Shown: positions 1 through 11,951 of the stretch, one piece after another
Layout of the letters: each line of letters begins with the position of its first letter
Position numbering within the stretch: the stretch's first letter is position 1
Source: Annona cherimola
Lineage: Eukaryota; Streptophyta; Magnoliopsida; Magnoliales; Annonaceae
Length of the DNA: 64,000 nucleotides
NCBI GenBank assembly: GCA_030490835.1
Contig: CM059971.1
Coordinates: 40,162,012-40,226,011, forward strand
Direction: 5' to 3'
Position numbers and translations under genes: made by a program
Notes under the pieces: generated by a model
Told to the model about the DNA's origin: nothing
The model's database searches: none
The model's input: the letters and a program-made list of their open reading frames with translations, nothing else

Positions 1-69
1 CTAGTTCTTTCCAAAAATCTCAAAAAGAAAATTTCTACTAAGTTAATCTATTTCTTATGCGCTTGATGG

Positions 70-763
70 TGCCTTTGTCTATTTCATACAAGAGTAAGTT
101 GCTCAGTAATGGTGCTGGTGCTTGACCAGATTGGCTTGTTCTTATTTTCAATAGATCCTTCACTAGGGTCTTCATCTCTCACACTCATGTTCCTTGCAGA
201 TCCTTCATTGTCACTATCTACTATTACTAATAACCCTTCATTTGGGTGTTATAGAGGGGGTTCCTCTAATGCTCACACTCCTTATGTTGGGACCTCCTCC
301 CTTTCCCTTACAAAAATCCTTTCCTCTCGTTCTATATTAGCCCGACTTACCCCATAGTAGAACTAGGTATACCCTTTGACAAAGCGATACTAGGGCCCAT
401 GATTAGGCGAAACAAGAGGAGGTACTTGGTCCCAAAATATAGCTAATTCCCTATCACTAATCCTATCAGTGACAGGTGGTGGAAGTGGTGGCGGACTTGC
501 TGGAGGGGGTGGTGTATTCTCATGATGAGGGGCTCTACTGGTGGAACCTTGATGATCCTATCCTGTTTGGGGAAGTTGAGGGAGATGGCTATCGGTATTT
601 TCCAGTCTAATAGGTGGTGCAGAGTTAGAGTTGAGATATTCTTTAGGTATCGGAAGTCTACAAGAGGTATCCCTCTAAGAGGCCCACAATCTATTTATAT
701 TTTCTTCAATTTTTTGCCCTTTCTCTACCTTCTCCATCTCCCTTCTCACCATTTCTGGGTCCA
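70..763 (-). pseudogene. decayed ORF with coiled-coil-like, proline-rich and acidic parts; unrecognised
   Basis: Read on the minus strand from about 763 down to about 70, one frame gives a recognisably protein-like composition interrupted by several stops. First comes a charged Glu/Lys-rich stretch starting MDPEMVRREMEK. Next is a proline-rich stretch (ENTPPPPASPPPLPPP, about plus 465-520), then a stretch with ISDRELAIFWDQVPP, and finally an acidic Ser/Asp/Glu-rich tail (VDSDNEGSARNMS, about plus 180-230). I do not recognise the family. Composition and the transposon-rich setting suggest the gag-like or accessory protein of a transposable element, but a decayed host gene cannot be excluded. 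Stops after LWAS, PQTG and NHGP show that it is not intact. Confidence 0.35.
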
Positions 764-1288
764 TAATTGCCTATCTTTTATGTGCCATCTATATTTTTAA
801 AACATAACAAATTAGTTATAACTTACGAATAAAAATGGCAATGCATCATAATTTACAAAATTTAGAGGACAATACATAATATCTAAATGTCATAAGTTCA
901 TGTTTTTTACACCTATTTACCAACCTATACTTTGATACCACTTTCCATGGCGTCTCGAAATTGAGGCGTGTAATCTTATTCCAAAATTGTTTAATAGGTA
1001 AATTATGATCAGGATTGTGGCCCCGTATACGGTGGAATCTTTCCTTTAATCTCATTTCAATTTATAAGCATTCGCACGCATATAATTAATAATAACATAG
1101 TATTTTTAAAACATTAAAAATGTATATTTACATCATCAATCTTTGTAACATGGTTATATTGTACCCTTACAATGTATCTATTCACACTCGATATATAAGA
1201 ATAGTGCAACTCCAAGAGTCTCTAAACTAAGACATTTTTTCTTGAACTTCACTATATCTGTTTAAAGTTAGAAAACAAAATGTGAGTA
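764..1288. other. unassigned AT-rich DNA, probably part of an older reverse LTR
   Basis: There is no convincing gene. A 69-codon minus-strand frame (846-1055) is open but unrecognised. The bases just before 1289 (ACAAAATGTGAGTA) resemble those at 58238-58250 (ATAAAACGTGAGTGA) inside the large reverse LTR at 57.8 kb. The stretch is therefore probably the left part of an older LTR into which the 1289-3822 LTR inserted. A TGTGGCCCCG at 1016 may be its degenerate start. Confidence 0.3.
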
Positions 1289-3822
1289 TGTGAAACCCAG
1301 ACCATATATGCGTCATTTCGGGTTGTAAACCTTAAATTCTTTATAATTATTTTTATGATAAATGAAAATTCATGAATTATATTTGTGGATATGTGTATTG
1401 GAGATTAAAATTATGCAATTAAGAATTTAACCCACGTGAATAGTGAACGTGAATAGTAATCGAGGATTAAGACTCGTGATTAAGAGTTAATCACTTGGAT
1501 TAACCTAATCGCAAAAAGACAAAAAGGAGATTTAATCACTACAGGACGAAATAACAATTCTTTTTTATATTTTAATATAGTTTTGAATTTTAGTGGAAAA
1601 TTAAAGAAAAATTCATAATTTGCAATCCGAACGTCGGATTTCGTTGAAATTTTTTATAGATGGTTAAAAATTCATGATGAACATGATGAATGAGTTAAGA
1701 TGTGATGAAAATCACAAATCAAGAGTCAAGATGAAACATCAAACGGAGATAAAAAAAAGTAACTTATCTTTTTCATTTAATACAATTTGACTTTTATTAA
1801 ATATAAATAATTAAAAATAAAAAAATAATAAATTAAACAGAAGCTATGCCAGGGGCGTGGCAGGGGGTGGGTGGATATTTGACCAAAAATCAATGGTATA
1901 AAATCATCATCATCATAAATCAAGGGTTAGGATTTAATTAGCTTAAAATAAATAAATTTTAATAAATTAAAAATCTAGAAAAATAGGGCTACCATAGGGA
2001 GCTGGAGCAGCTGTAGGGTGGGCTGCACAAGGCTTCATGCACCTTTTTGAAATTAGAAAAAATACATTTGCAATTTAACACCTCAAGCAAGAGGGGTAAA
2101 ATCCAATTTCATGAAAAATCAAACCCTATAAATAGGGCCAAGGGGGGAAGTTCAAATGCACAGCTCCACTTGAGCAAATCCCAGCTCCCAAACCTCCCAC
2201 AAGTCCAAGGAAAGAGAGGAGAAAGTTAGAGAGAGAAAGTGTGAGAAAAAGAGGGATATCTCCACTTCGGGTAAGTGATTGTTATTTAAATTTCTTTTGG
2301 ATGTTAAATAAGGTAAAACCATGCTTAGATAATGCCTAAGCATGAGAAAATAAGTATAGTTATCATGCTTAATCAGAATTATGCCAAAATATAAAAAATT
2401 TGGAGCAAAGATAGAGCATTCGGGAAGATAGCATACGATATGTGTAAATAATGCTTCAAAAATGATAAATGATGATTTGGGATGTATGATTATGATAAAT
2501 ATGATGTTGGAATGATGATATATTAATTTCATGATTTTTGAAATTAAGGATTATGCTTAAGTGAATTTATGTTGATTTTTAGTATATGGAGAAAATGATT
2601 TATTTAGCCAAGTTAATGATGATAAATTCAAAATGTATGAATTTTCCCATGATATACTAAGCATAAGCTATATCATGGTATTTTTTATTTTTGAAAAAAA
2701 TGTCAATTTTTGGAACTCATGAACAGTAACCAACACGCTGTGAACAGTAATCTCGGATGAACAGTGATTTGCTATAGTAACCATGAACAGTAAATAGCGT
2801 GATTTTGGAGAAAATTTGAGATTAATATTTAAATATAAGGATGAAAATTTTGAAGAACCTATGGATAAAATTATCAGTATAAAGAAATAATGCCCAAATC
2901 TTATAAAACATGTATGAGAAGCAGCTTGAATAGAAGAAATGAAATATCTTTTTTCCTTGAATAGGAAAAGGATAAGAAAAAGTCGAGGACACCAACTGAG
3001 GAGGTAAGCAAGTTATATATTTTGTAAAATTATGTTCAAAATGCTTGAAAATTATTTGTGAATTGCTTTATGAAATTTATTTAAGGTTAGCCATACCTAT
3101 AACTGCTTTAAATGAACTGAAGTACGTTTGTTAAATTGTTTATTAAATGATTTTTATGAAATTATTTATGATTTGCAAATATCATGCCGGCATGTGTATG
3201 TATATGAGCATGTGTACAAGGAATAGGTCATAGTCGAGGTAGTAAGCGGACCGGATATCCCCCTCGCCATTGCCAAGTCGCTTATATAGGCTCAGGCCGA
3301 TGGCGACCTCCCTGAGATGGGAGCATGTATGGGATGGGCGCCTAGCTAGTGTCGCATCTAAAGAAATGTCATGAATGCTATGAATGCATTGCATTTGCAT
3401 TTTATGAAATGCACGAAAATGATTGAAAAATTATGTATGACTTGCTTACTGAGTATTATTACTCACCCATGCTTTTTCAACATCAGACAGGAAATGATGA
3501 TGAAGGAAACATGCAAAATATTATGTAGTTTTGATATAAATGTTGTATATATAACTTTTATGTAAAGACGATGATGATAATTTTGAGATGAAAAAGAATA
3601 TCTTTTCAATAATGATGTTTTATGAACAGGTTGTGATTATCACTATGATATGTGAAATATATTTCATATTGGATGAATGATGGAAATTTTCCATGTATTG
3701 ATGATATATGTATATATAAAAAAATCCTGACGTGTGATCAAGGCAACAATCCTGAGTCACGTTTACCAATAAAAAATGGTCCTGGAGTAAGGCTTTTAGG
3801 CACCTCGGTTCGGGGCGCCACA
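1289..3822 (+). mobile_element. solo LTR, 2534 bp, probably Ty3/gypsy chromovirus type
   Basis: It starts TGTGAAACCCAG and ends GGGGCGCCACA, with canonical TG...CA ends. It is flanked by a perfect 5-bp target duplication GAGTA (1284-1288 and 3823-3827). No internal domain is attached, so it is a solo LTR left by LTR-LTR recombination. A TATA box lies at 2126-2135, about one third in, which fits a U3-R-U5 layout. GTAAGCAAGTT-type motifs and the GGGGCGCCACA end are shared, reversed, with the LTR starting at 57827. Assignment to Ty3/gypsy rests on LTR size and end sequence only; no coding region confirms it. Confidence 0.85.
2126..2135 (+). promoter_or_regulatory. LTR TATA box
   Basis: CTATAAATAG lies in the middle of the solo LTR, downstream of the AT-rich U3-like part and upstream of a purine-rich tract. 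It matches the plant TATA consensus and is the likely core promoter of this LTR. Confidence 0.6.
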
Positions 3823-4420
3823 GAGTACTAGACTCAGTATGCAAACATTTACATTTATACAAACAGTTTCAATCCAAAGTTTATCATTTCATAGTAAATG
3901 CATATACAAATGCATATTTTACATTCATGTTTTATACCTTCATTTGATGGTAAGCAAGCTAGACGATTATTAATTCATCTATTCTTTATTTTAGGCAGTG
4001 CATTGTTGGCCTTTGAGCTTATATTAGCAACTTAGTAACATTTGGGTGGGACTTTTGGTCCACTTACACTTCTAAAATGGACATCTACCTTTGTGCACTA
4101 TGCATCATACAAATGTTTGCAAATTTTTTAAAAAATAACCACATCATCATTCTACTATTTTTTCCAAATTAAGAAATTTTTTTATAATCATCTAAGAAGA
4201 AAAATTCAGGTTAATAATCATATTTTTCAAAAGATAATATGGGGATGACCATCTTTAAATAAAAAAGCATAATGCAAGGAATTGTAAATCATTTTAATAT
4301 TCAATATAAATAATTTCAAGGCATAACTTGCTTACCTTAGAATTTTTGTTTGTCTCATTAATCTTCTCTTTTCCTTTGCCTAGCATTTGAAAAGGACTAT
4401 ATCATATTTTGGCATTAATT
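3823..4420 (-). mobile_element. right part of an older reverse-oriented LTR interrupted by the solo LTR
   Basis: After the GAGTA duplication the sequence continues with motifs seen in reverse LTRs of the 57.8-kb type. It has CTTGCTTACCTTAGAAT (about 4330) and TTTTCCTTTGCCTAGCATTTG (about 4369), comparable with CTTGCTTACCTATGA and the related stretch at 59960-60030. It appears to be the other half of the LTR fragment before 1284. Its outer end was not found. Confidence 0.4.
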
Positions 4421-4430
4421 ACATATATAG

Positions 4431-4455
4431 ATATATATATATATATATATATTTA
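4431..4455. repeat. (TA)n microsatellite
   Basis: About 12 uninterrupted TA units, preceded by an imperfect ATATAG stretch. Confidence 0.9.
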
Positions 4456-6217
4456 TACCTACATGCATATTCCTTTATTTTTATTTTTCTTGATTTGATC
4501 GCTAAAAGTGGAATAGAAAATGAATAATTGTATCTAATCCTTTAGGAATACATTATTCTTATAAGATTTCTAAAGTCAATTAAATATTGTTTTTTCTAAC
4601 CATAATCGTTCAGAAATCCATGCATAACGTGATAAGTTGAAGAAAAAATCCAGATATGTTTGTGTATCAATGGAATGCATTCATGACGTGAAACATATTA
4701 GAAGCAAAAGTGACCAAAACCTATTTGGATCGTCCGGTGTCTACCCACTTTCCTTCCTTTCTTGGCGATTGTTAATCTTCACCCCTTTTCCCCATAATAC
4801 CATAACTCTCTATGCTTGCTCTCGTTTTTATCTCTATGCTTAGGGGGTTACTATGGTTAAGCGAGCGTAACCAGAACCGATTTATTGCTGTCAACTCACG
4901 CTTCATCGGCGAAATATAAACCCAACGTCAGTCATTTCATTCCAGCTATCTGATGCTAGGTACACATTGACATATAAGTGGCAAAATCTGCCTTATCATA
5001 TTAAGTCGGTCATTCCAGAAACTGAGTCTGTAAACCTTTGGAAAGAAAAATGCACATATCACTTATGGTATTAGTTATTAGAATATTGTTTAATAATTTT
5101 CTAAAAAGGTCCTTTATAATCTAATCCGTCTATATTTTAAGTTCTAGTTCATTCAAAATTAATTTACGAAATTTCATTTAATTTTTATTTTTTAAAAATT
5201 TTCTAAACATGATTTTAGGATCTAGTCCATTTACTATTTAGAGTATATTAAAATTGACTTACCCGTAAGATTTTATGAAAAATGGTCTTATATATATTAA
5301 GATATTAATTTAATAAACAATTAATTAAATTTAAAGGAAAATGGACGTGAATCTCCTGGACATGCATGCCATGCATGGGTTTGACTTAATGCACGTTTTT
5401 TTATGCAAACCAAACAAATTAATTTCGCCACTTTATTCAATTATTTTTTGTAATCTAATTCATCTATATTAAAGAGGATATACTTTAACACTATTCAATA
5501 AATTCTCATGCCAATCTACATTATACATTCTTAGATATAAAAGAAACATTCTATACGAATATAAGTTACTAATTAAGACACTCAACTAGCCAAAATTTCC
5601 CTTTTTATTTTTATTTTTTCAAAAGGTCCGTAAATTTAAACAATTTGATTCGGTATAATTCAGAACTTTCAAATTTATTTCTGAAAAATTTATAAAAATT
5701 TATTTTCATATCTTATCTTTATTAAATTGTAATGTACCCTCTTTTCTCATAAATTTCAAAATTAACTTTTTAAATTTCAATTAGGCCCCTGTGGTCTCTA
5801 TTCTCTTCAAATTTACCATTTAATCCTTTTTTCTAAATTTGCAATTTAATCCCACTTTTCTAAAGTTGCAATATAGTCTTTTTTTTTTATAAACATGCAC
5901 ATTTTTATATAACTTTACTTTAACAATGTATATTCTATACAAACTTTAAGTGTATAAATTTCATTAACTTATAAACTAATTTTATACTAAGACTCAAATG
6001 ATATGGTTTTCACACCTTTTCCAACAAGGAAGAATATAAATAAGTAAATGTACTCCTACATGACTGAAAACAACCTAAACGATGTGAATCTTACTAAAAA
6101 TGTCCAAATTCTAAAAACTACGCACACAACATCCAACTAATGCAATTAGTGCATTTCCTATGTAAATCTATATATTGTTTCTCAAGCTAGTGTCCAAACT
6201 AAGTGTAAAATGAACAT
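4456..6217. other. AT-rich DNA without a gene; probably includes the degenerate 3' LTR of old element B2
   Basis: No credible coding frame was seen. The right edge (6218-6245) is the hairpin terminus of an Athila-type LTR on the minus strand, so part of this stretch should be that LTR. The sequence following the hairpin on the minus strand (TTCATTTTACACTTAGTTTG) resembles the start of the B1 LTR. The far LTR end was not found. The remainder is homopolymer-rich A/T with no identifiable structure. Confidence 0.4.
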
Positions 6218-6245
6218 TGATAACTCTATTTCTATAGAGTTATTA
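6218..6245 (-). repeat. terminal hairpin of the B2 LTR
   Basis: Inverted arms TGATAACTCTAT and ATAGAGTTATTA (one mismatch) enclose a short loop. On the minus strand this is the LTR start, with TG mutated to TA. It sits next to a degenerate polypurine tract (AAGTTTAAGGGAG, minus strand of 6246-6258). The same arrangement occurs at the B1 LTR starts (43147 and 49192), which identifies this as a B-type LTR edge. Confidence 0.65.
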
Positions 6246-7450
6246 CTCCCTTAAACTTAAACGTTGCTAGTCCTTAAGCAACATATAGAAACACAACACC
6301 CATGCAACTAAACATGAAGTAACTAAGCCTGTTATAAGCATTAGCAGTGCAACCTTATCTCTCTACTATGCAATATCCAAGATTATCACAAGTGAAATAA
6401 TTCATGCAGACTTGCTAATGTCAAGCCAAAGTATGTATTTTCAATCCACCTTACAAGTTACTTGCAAATGTGATTCCTAAATAGTCAAAATTTGTAGATC
6501 AATCATGCTAACAGTTCTCCTGATAAAAAACACTTTATAGTACAAGTGTAAAACATGGATGAAAAGCTTTAAATGAATAATTATCTTAATAAAGCATAAC
6601 ATACATCCATCTAATTTACTTGGCATAAACTTAGCAAAATTGCACATTGGTTCCCCTCAAACTTATTGCTTAAACTTTCCCCATCATATTTCAGGATATC
6701 TAGAGAGTTTTCTTTTTACTCTTTTTTCCCGGCTCTCCTCACAATATTTCAGGGTATCGGGAGAGAATTTTCTATAAAACACTAGATGCAGAGTCCCGAT
6801 TACTCAACTTGGGTTAGGCACCCCCTTAGTTAGTTAAACAAAATCCTATTAGGGGCAATACATATAAGCTAATATACTTATATATAATTCAACCCTAAGT
6901 CTTAAGTAAAAAGATAAATTACACTATGAATTATTGAGACAATGAATTCATTGTATAGCATAGGGTTGATAACCAAACACATATATATAGGCTTAATGGT
7001 AAATAAATATGTGTAATAAAATATCATATTTAAGAAAAAATAAGCACAAGCATGCATATTACACAAAAATTGCCTTAAGCATTTCATTTGAACATGTTAG
7101 CATGAATAGAAGCTAAAATTCAACTATTTGTAACATTCACACGTTACTTGTAAACCTTGAAAATTTCATCAAACTATAGCTCATTCAATACATATCCATG
7201 GCAAGAAATTTTCATGAATTTGCTTTCACTTTATGGTTTTTTTTACATTGCTAAGTATTTATCAAGATTAGTTACAACTAATGATTAATATAAGCTAGAT
7301 TCAAAATGCATCTAAAATGTTAACTAATGCAAATACAAGAATGAATGCTAATGCATGAGAGTAAAGCCTCCCCCAAACTTGGAGGACTCATTGTCCTCAA
7401 TGCATGAAAAAGTAGAAAAAGAAAAAAGAAAAAGGAAAAAGAAAACTTCG
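6246..7450 (-). other. 3' noncoding region of old Athila-type element B2
   Basis: On the minus strand this runs from the end of the env-like pseudogene to the polypurine tract. It holds the conserved phrase ATTGAGGACAATG followed by CAAGTTTGGGGGA (plus about 7369-7402), as after the B1 env-like ORF at 48.14 kb. It also holds two copies of a phrase like ATATTTCAGGATATC (about 6690 and 6750), also found near 13070 and 48750. GGACTAGCAACGTTTAAG precedes the polypurine tract, as at 49165 in B1. No ORF of note. Confidence 0.6.
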
Positions 7451-7728
7451 CTAGTCATCAGGATGGGCTGCATGGATCTCTTCCTCATTGTCTCCACTCT
7501 CCTTAGCATCCATTGGCTACGTTGGATCTCTAAGAAACTCACAAAAAATCAAGTAGTGTTGAAGGAAAGCGTGACATCAAGCTCGTGTCTAATCCTCTGT
7601 GATTAGAATCTCCTGCAAATATGCTTTCATTGGTCGCGTAGCTTTGTAAGAGAATTGCACTTGAGCAATGATAAAGTTTGTTAATGTAGTGAGTTGTTCA
7701 CACAGAGCTTTTGCCTACAAGCCAACGT
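7451..7728 (-). pseudogene. env-like ORF of B2, C-terminal piece
   Basis: The minus-strand frame ends with an acidic tail rich in Glu and Asp and a TAG at 7451-7453. This matches in position and composition the acidic C-terminus of the B1 env-like protein (ADEDDKDAIEFDS). Stops and frameshifts interrupt it. At 7728 it is broken by insertion of a SIRE-type solo LTR; the AACGT target duplication at 7724-7728 and 9444-9448 rejoins it to the next piece. The remainder lies at 9444-9543 and 36881-37616. Confidence 0.55.
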
Positions 7729-9443
7729 TGTTGGAAACAATGTTTAAAACAATAAAATTGACCAAATCTTGAGTTTTGATGATTAACAAGAACTAATTTT
7801 GAGTATATAAAAGGTACTAATATGTTTGCTAAATGTTTAAGGAAAGCAAAGAGGTCAAGTCGATCTCCAAGTCGACTTGGACTTCGACTTGAGTGAAGTC
7901 GATCCCAAAGTCGACTCAAATATCGACTTGAGAATGAATCCCAAAAGGCAACAGGTGAAGTCGCAGGTCAAGTCGACTCCACTTGCGACTTGGGAAGTCA
8001 AGTCGCAAACGAAGTCGACTCCAGCATCGACTTGGAGTATCCAGAGTTGAAAAGTGGAAACGAACATAACGAAGTCGCAAACGAAGTCGACTCCAGGTGC
8101 GACTTGGGTGAAGTCGCAGGCCAGGTCGACTCCATCCACGACTTGAGAAGTTCAAACTTACGAAGATGCAGTTTTTAAGATATTCAAGAGGATTTATCAC
8201 TCAAGTCCAAGGAATCAAGATGAAAAACAAATGAGTCAAATTCAAAGTCAAGAATCATGTTCTACATTCAAATCAAGTCTATCAAGCTCAAAGCAAATCT
8301 TCAAGCTAGCTTCCAAATGGAGTAATATCCAAGTCATGAAGACCAAGTGAGTCCAAAGCAAAGCAAGGAAGATACATATATTGTGCAAGGACTCAAAGCC
8401 TTCAAATGGTTTGCAGGATACAAGACATTTCAAGTAGATCAAGGCATTTTTGCAATAGACCAAGCCAAGTCGCAACCCAAGTCGACTTCAGGATCGACTT
8501 GAGTTAAAGTCTGAAAGCCAAGTCGACCCAAGTCTCAGACTTGAGTTTCTGAAGAACCCAAGTCGCAGGCCAAGTCGACCCCATGTGCGACTTGGAAGCC
8601 AAGTCGCAGGCCAAGTCGACTTCATCTTCGACTTGGAGTATAACGGTCAAATTTTTGAACGTTGGAGTTCATTTATTGCGCACCAACCACCTCCACAACG
8701 TTCATATTTTCTTCCCTCTATAAAAGGACCCTCAAATGAACGTGAAAACACAACAAGAGAACACAAGACACTACGTTAAAGTTCAAAGAGAGAAAAGAAG
8801 TGCAAGAAAGGTTTCCTATTTGCTTTTCTCCATTGTTGAGTGGTCCGTATAAATTCTAAGGAAGAAGAAAGCTTCAAGTTGCTAGCGCCTTCAACAATAT
8901 TCATCCACAGCTGCTTCTACAACTTCTTCCTCGAGCTAAATCTGCCTACACAAATCTGTAAAGTGTAGTTTCACTTATTTCATTGTCTTGTTGTATAAAT
9001 CTTGATTTAGCTTGGGTAGCTAAGATCAAGTATATGCAAAGTAGGGTGTGATTGGAGTGAGACTCATCACCTACTTTTGCATGTGAGTTGTTTATGCCCC
9101 CTAGAGCTAGAATCTAGAAGAGAGCAAGTGGCTCTAGTTGTATATGCCTCCTAGAGCTGGAATCTAGAAGAGAGCGGTGACTCTAAGTGTATTCGTGGAA
9201 TACATAGTGGAACCCAAGTCACAACAGAGTGTGAGCTTGGAAGAGTGGAGTAGGGAAGGTTTGCCCGAACCACTATAAATCTTGTGTTATATCTCTTTTT
9301 ACTGCTTTATCTTTATTGCTCTCTAGCTCTTTTCAAAAGGGGATTAATTACTCAAAGGGTTAAGTCTTTATTTACCAAAGATTTTTTAAAGAACCCAATT
9401 CACCCCTCCCCTCTTGGGTTTTGCCACTAACTCGGGACCAACA
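7729..9443 (+). mobile_element. solo LTR, SIRE-type Ty1/copia family 1, 1715 bp
   Basis: It starts TGTTGGAAACAATG and ends CTCGGGACCAACA, with a perfect 5-bp target duplication AACGT (7724-7728, 9444-9448). It is clearly the same family as the LTRs of the complete element at 15188-26315: the shared half after 8640 is nearly identical. Its U3 carries an array of GTCGAC palindromes (about 7858-8131 and 8479-8620) upstream of a TATA box. Compared with the complete element's LTRs, its U3 repeat region has several small deletions and rearrangements. Inserted in the B2 env-like pseudogene. Confidence 0.95.
8718..8727 (+). promoter_or_regulatory. LTR TATA box
   Basis: CTATAAAAGG lies downstream of the GTCGAC array and of the TTTGAACGTT motif, in the same context as at 16261 and 25585. 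Confidence 0.7.
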
Positions 9444-9543
9444 AACGTGGAGCTTGAGTTGGCTGAGAAGAGTAGCCCACTCCCACTGAAGGAGGAATGA
9501 TGTGATGAGGTTGTGAGAGGAAGTAGTCATCCAAAATGGTACT
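9444..9543 (-). pseudogene. env-like ORF of B2, middle piece
   Basis: On the minus strand this short segment reads a Pro/Ser/Gln-rich linker comparable with the linker after the conserved domain in the B1 env-like protein. It is bounded by two insertions: the solo LTR ending at 9443 and element A starting at 9544. The last five bases (GTACT, 9539-9543) are the target duplication of element A and recur at 36876-36880, where the reading of the env-like gene resumes. Confidence 0.5.
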
Positions 9544-10650
9544 TATTTGCAATCTCACCGCAAGTGCACGGGTCGTAGATTGTAGTACATAAATTATCGA
9601 TCCACAGAAAATTCGGGACTATAAATTTTGCTTTTAAATGCTTTCGTGTCGAATATGGAGAAAATATAGCAAATAAAATAGAAAAGTTGGGAGAAAATAC
9701 AGTAAATAAAAGGGAAAGGAAATAAACAAAATGGGAAGAGGAAATTGCAAATTAAAATGAGTAGAGAAAGCGAGAATGCGAGTACCTAGGTTCTAGGATT
9801 TCATATGCATCTTTTGCAATGGGTAGTGGTATAATTATTTAATTTGGATATTGTTTGTTAAAGGAGAACAAACCCTAATTTATCTTTTAACCTTCTCTCG
9901 AAACCTACAAGGTGTACTCTAATTTTCTTAATCACCTATTCTTATGGGATTAAATGAATTAGAATCCATTAACTTCTGTAGTTTGTTCATGAAATTCCTC
10001 AAGGTTATCATGCCTATTCTCATGGTCTTAGATTTCCAGGTTTAATATCTTGAGTATCGTATATTAGGCTTCCACCTCTCGGTTCCATCACTAAATATAT
10101 GGAATCATGCCAAAGTATGGGCCCATGTACAAAGTAAGTATAAAAATCACGAGATGTTAAATTAACAACAATATCCATCATAAATAAATTAAAAACTCAC
10201 ACCACACTGCATTGTACGCATGCTATGTCCTAAACCCTAGATTTAAGGTTTAGCCAAGCATGTTTAAGTTCAAAATAAAATTAAAATTACAATCCATCTT
10301 AAACAAGATAATTAAAATTAAAAAGGAAAAAGATAGAAAAGCTTATTGGATCGAAGCTCCAATGGTGTGTTGGTTGCTCCACGCAATTCGCCGGTCCGCC
10401 TTTTTCCCATGCTCTCCACCTTGCTTTCTCTTTCTCTCTCAACTTTCTTCCCGTGAATTTCTCTGCTCCGGAGCTCTCTAATTCAGAATCAACTGATAGA
10501 AATCTTCTTTACGCTGCTCGTTGGAATTTTCTGCTTCGGAACGAAATCTCTTCCATCTGCTCTTGGAATGCTCTGTTGGAATTTCTATCTGGAATTTTGT
10601 CTGATTCCTCCTTAGAATCTTCTCATGATTCCCCTTCTTTGCCGGTTGCT

Positions 10651-10662
10651 CCCTTTTTATAG
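10651..10662 (-). promoter_or_regulatory. LTR TATA box, minus strand
   Basis: On the minus strand CTATAAAAAGGG, about 190 bp downstream of the last TCACGTGA octamer. The equivalents are 35073-35084 in the 5' LTR and CTATAAAAC at 63710-63718 in the third LTR copy. Confidence 0.65.
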
Positions 10663-10848
10663 ATGCATACCTCAATTGCTGTGGGCCCCATCTCCATCAA
10701 TTTTTGTGGACCCCACTAATCATATTGCTGCTGATTTTTATGCATCACATGAATTTGCATCTTGGGCTTGTGTATGGACGGCTAGTTTTTTTAATGGTGA
10801 ATGCATTTGCTTTGATTTGGTGAATGGTTTGTTGGGTCTACTTGATGA

Positions 10849-11951
10849 TCACGTGATGGGCAAGGAAAATTAATGGACAACTTATCTTGGTGGGGTTCAT
10901 GCATGGGAATTGTTTCGGTTGCATAAACGGGTGCTGCATTGCTTATTCACGTGATTATGCTCTTAATATCATAATGAGCTGTTGTTTTTTTTGTGGGGTC
11001 CATCTGCATGATCACGTGAATTAGCTATGCAAATGTGGATGGCTAAAAAATGTTGATTGCGTGATTTTGGTTGATGGAAAATGAATGGCTGGATGCAGCA
11101 TTTTTTTAATGCATGATGGACGGCTGGGATGTATTTTCTGGACGCTGGAGATTTGCTGATCGTTGATTTCTGGTGGGCCACAATCACGTGAATGCTGCTG
11201 CTTTTATTCGCTGGATGTTGCATTTTTCATGATCACGTGATGTGTACTTGGTAATTGGACAACTGCTGATTTATTGAAATCACGTGAAATGCTATTGCTA
11301 ATTTGTGGGGCCCATGGTATTTATGTACATGCTGCTGATCTCGTGACTTGCTGATGTTGTATTTAAATTTCTGAATGCATGATGGACAGTTGGACAACAA
11401 GGTTGCTGCTGAATTGATTTGGTGGGCCATTCACGTGAATAGGCAGCTGGAATTAATATGTTGTTGTTGTATGATAAATGGTCGTGGACAGCTTATGAAT
11501 TTAATGATGGGCCATAGATGGTGCGGTGATTTTCTGGATGGCCAGATTTGATGATTAATTGGAATGAACGTGATGGCTTCATCATGCCTGGGAATTAATG
11601 GATGGTGCTGATTAATTGGAAGGCCAATTTTTTTGGACAATATGGGCGTGATCAGATGGTTTAGATGGGCTGATTGGACGGTGATGATTTAATCAATTTG
11701 TTGCAGCTGCTGGATGTTTTATTTCATGTGATTGCTACTGATTTTAATGATGCTGCATTGGACGGTTATTACATTGGGGTCCACCTCAATGTGCAGCTGC
11801 AATTGCTTTGATTTGGTGGGCCACACATTCACGTGAATATGCATTTGACAATTTAACGAGCTGCTGCATTTTATATGTATTCACGTGAATTGATATGGGT
11901 GTTGATGGTGTGGCAATAAAAAAAAGAATGGGCAGCTAAATAATCACGTGA
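10849..11951 (-). promoter_or_regulatory. array of ten TCACGTGA palindromes in U3
   Basis: Exact CACGTG cores, all within TCACGTGA, begin at 10850, 10948, 11013, 11185, 11234, 11281, 11432, 11830, 11882 and 11945. They lie upstream of the minus-strand TATA box, the place of an LTR enhancer. CACGTG is the plant G-box/E-box core recognised by bHLH and bZIP factors (established). The array recurs in the 5' LTR (for example near 35287, 35384, 35450, 35670 and 35870), and octamers survive in the diverged copy at 63871 and 63914. Responsiveness to any particular signal is inference. Confidence 0.6.

Noticed and set aside
10260..10481. Recurrent 65-85-codon ORFs (also 34682, 63342)
   Set aside because: They recur only because the A-type LTR recurs. 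They lie on the plus strand, antisense to the LTR transcript, and show no domain.
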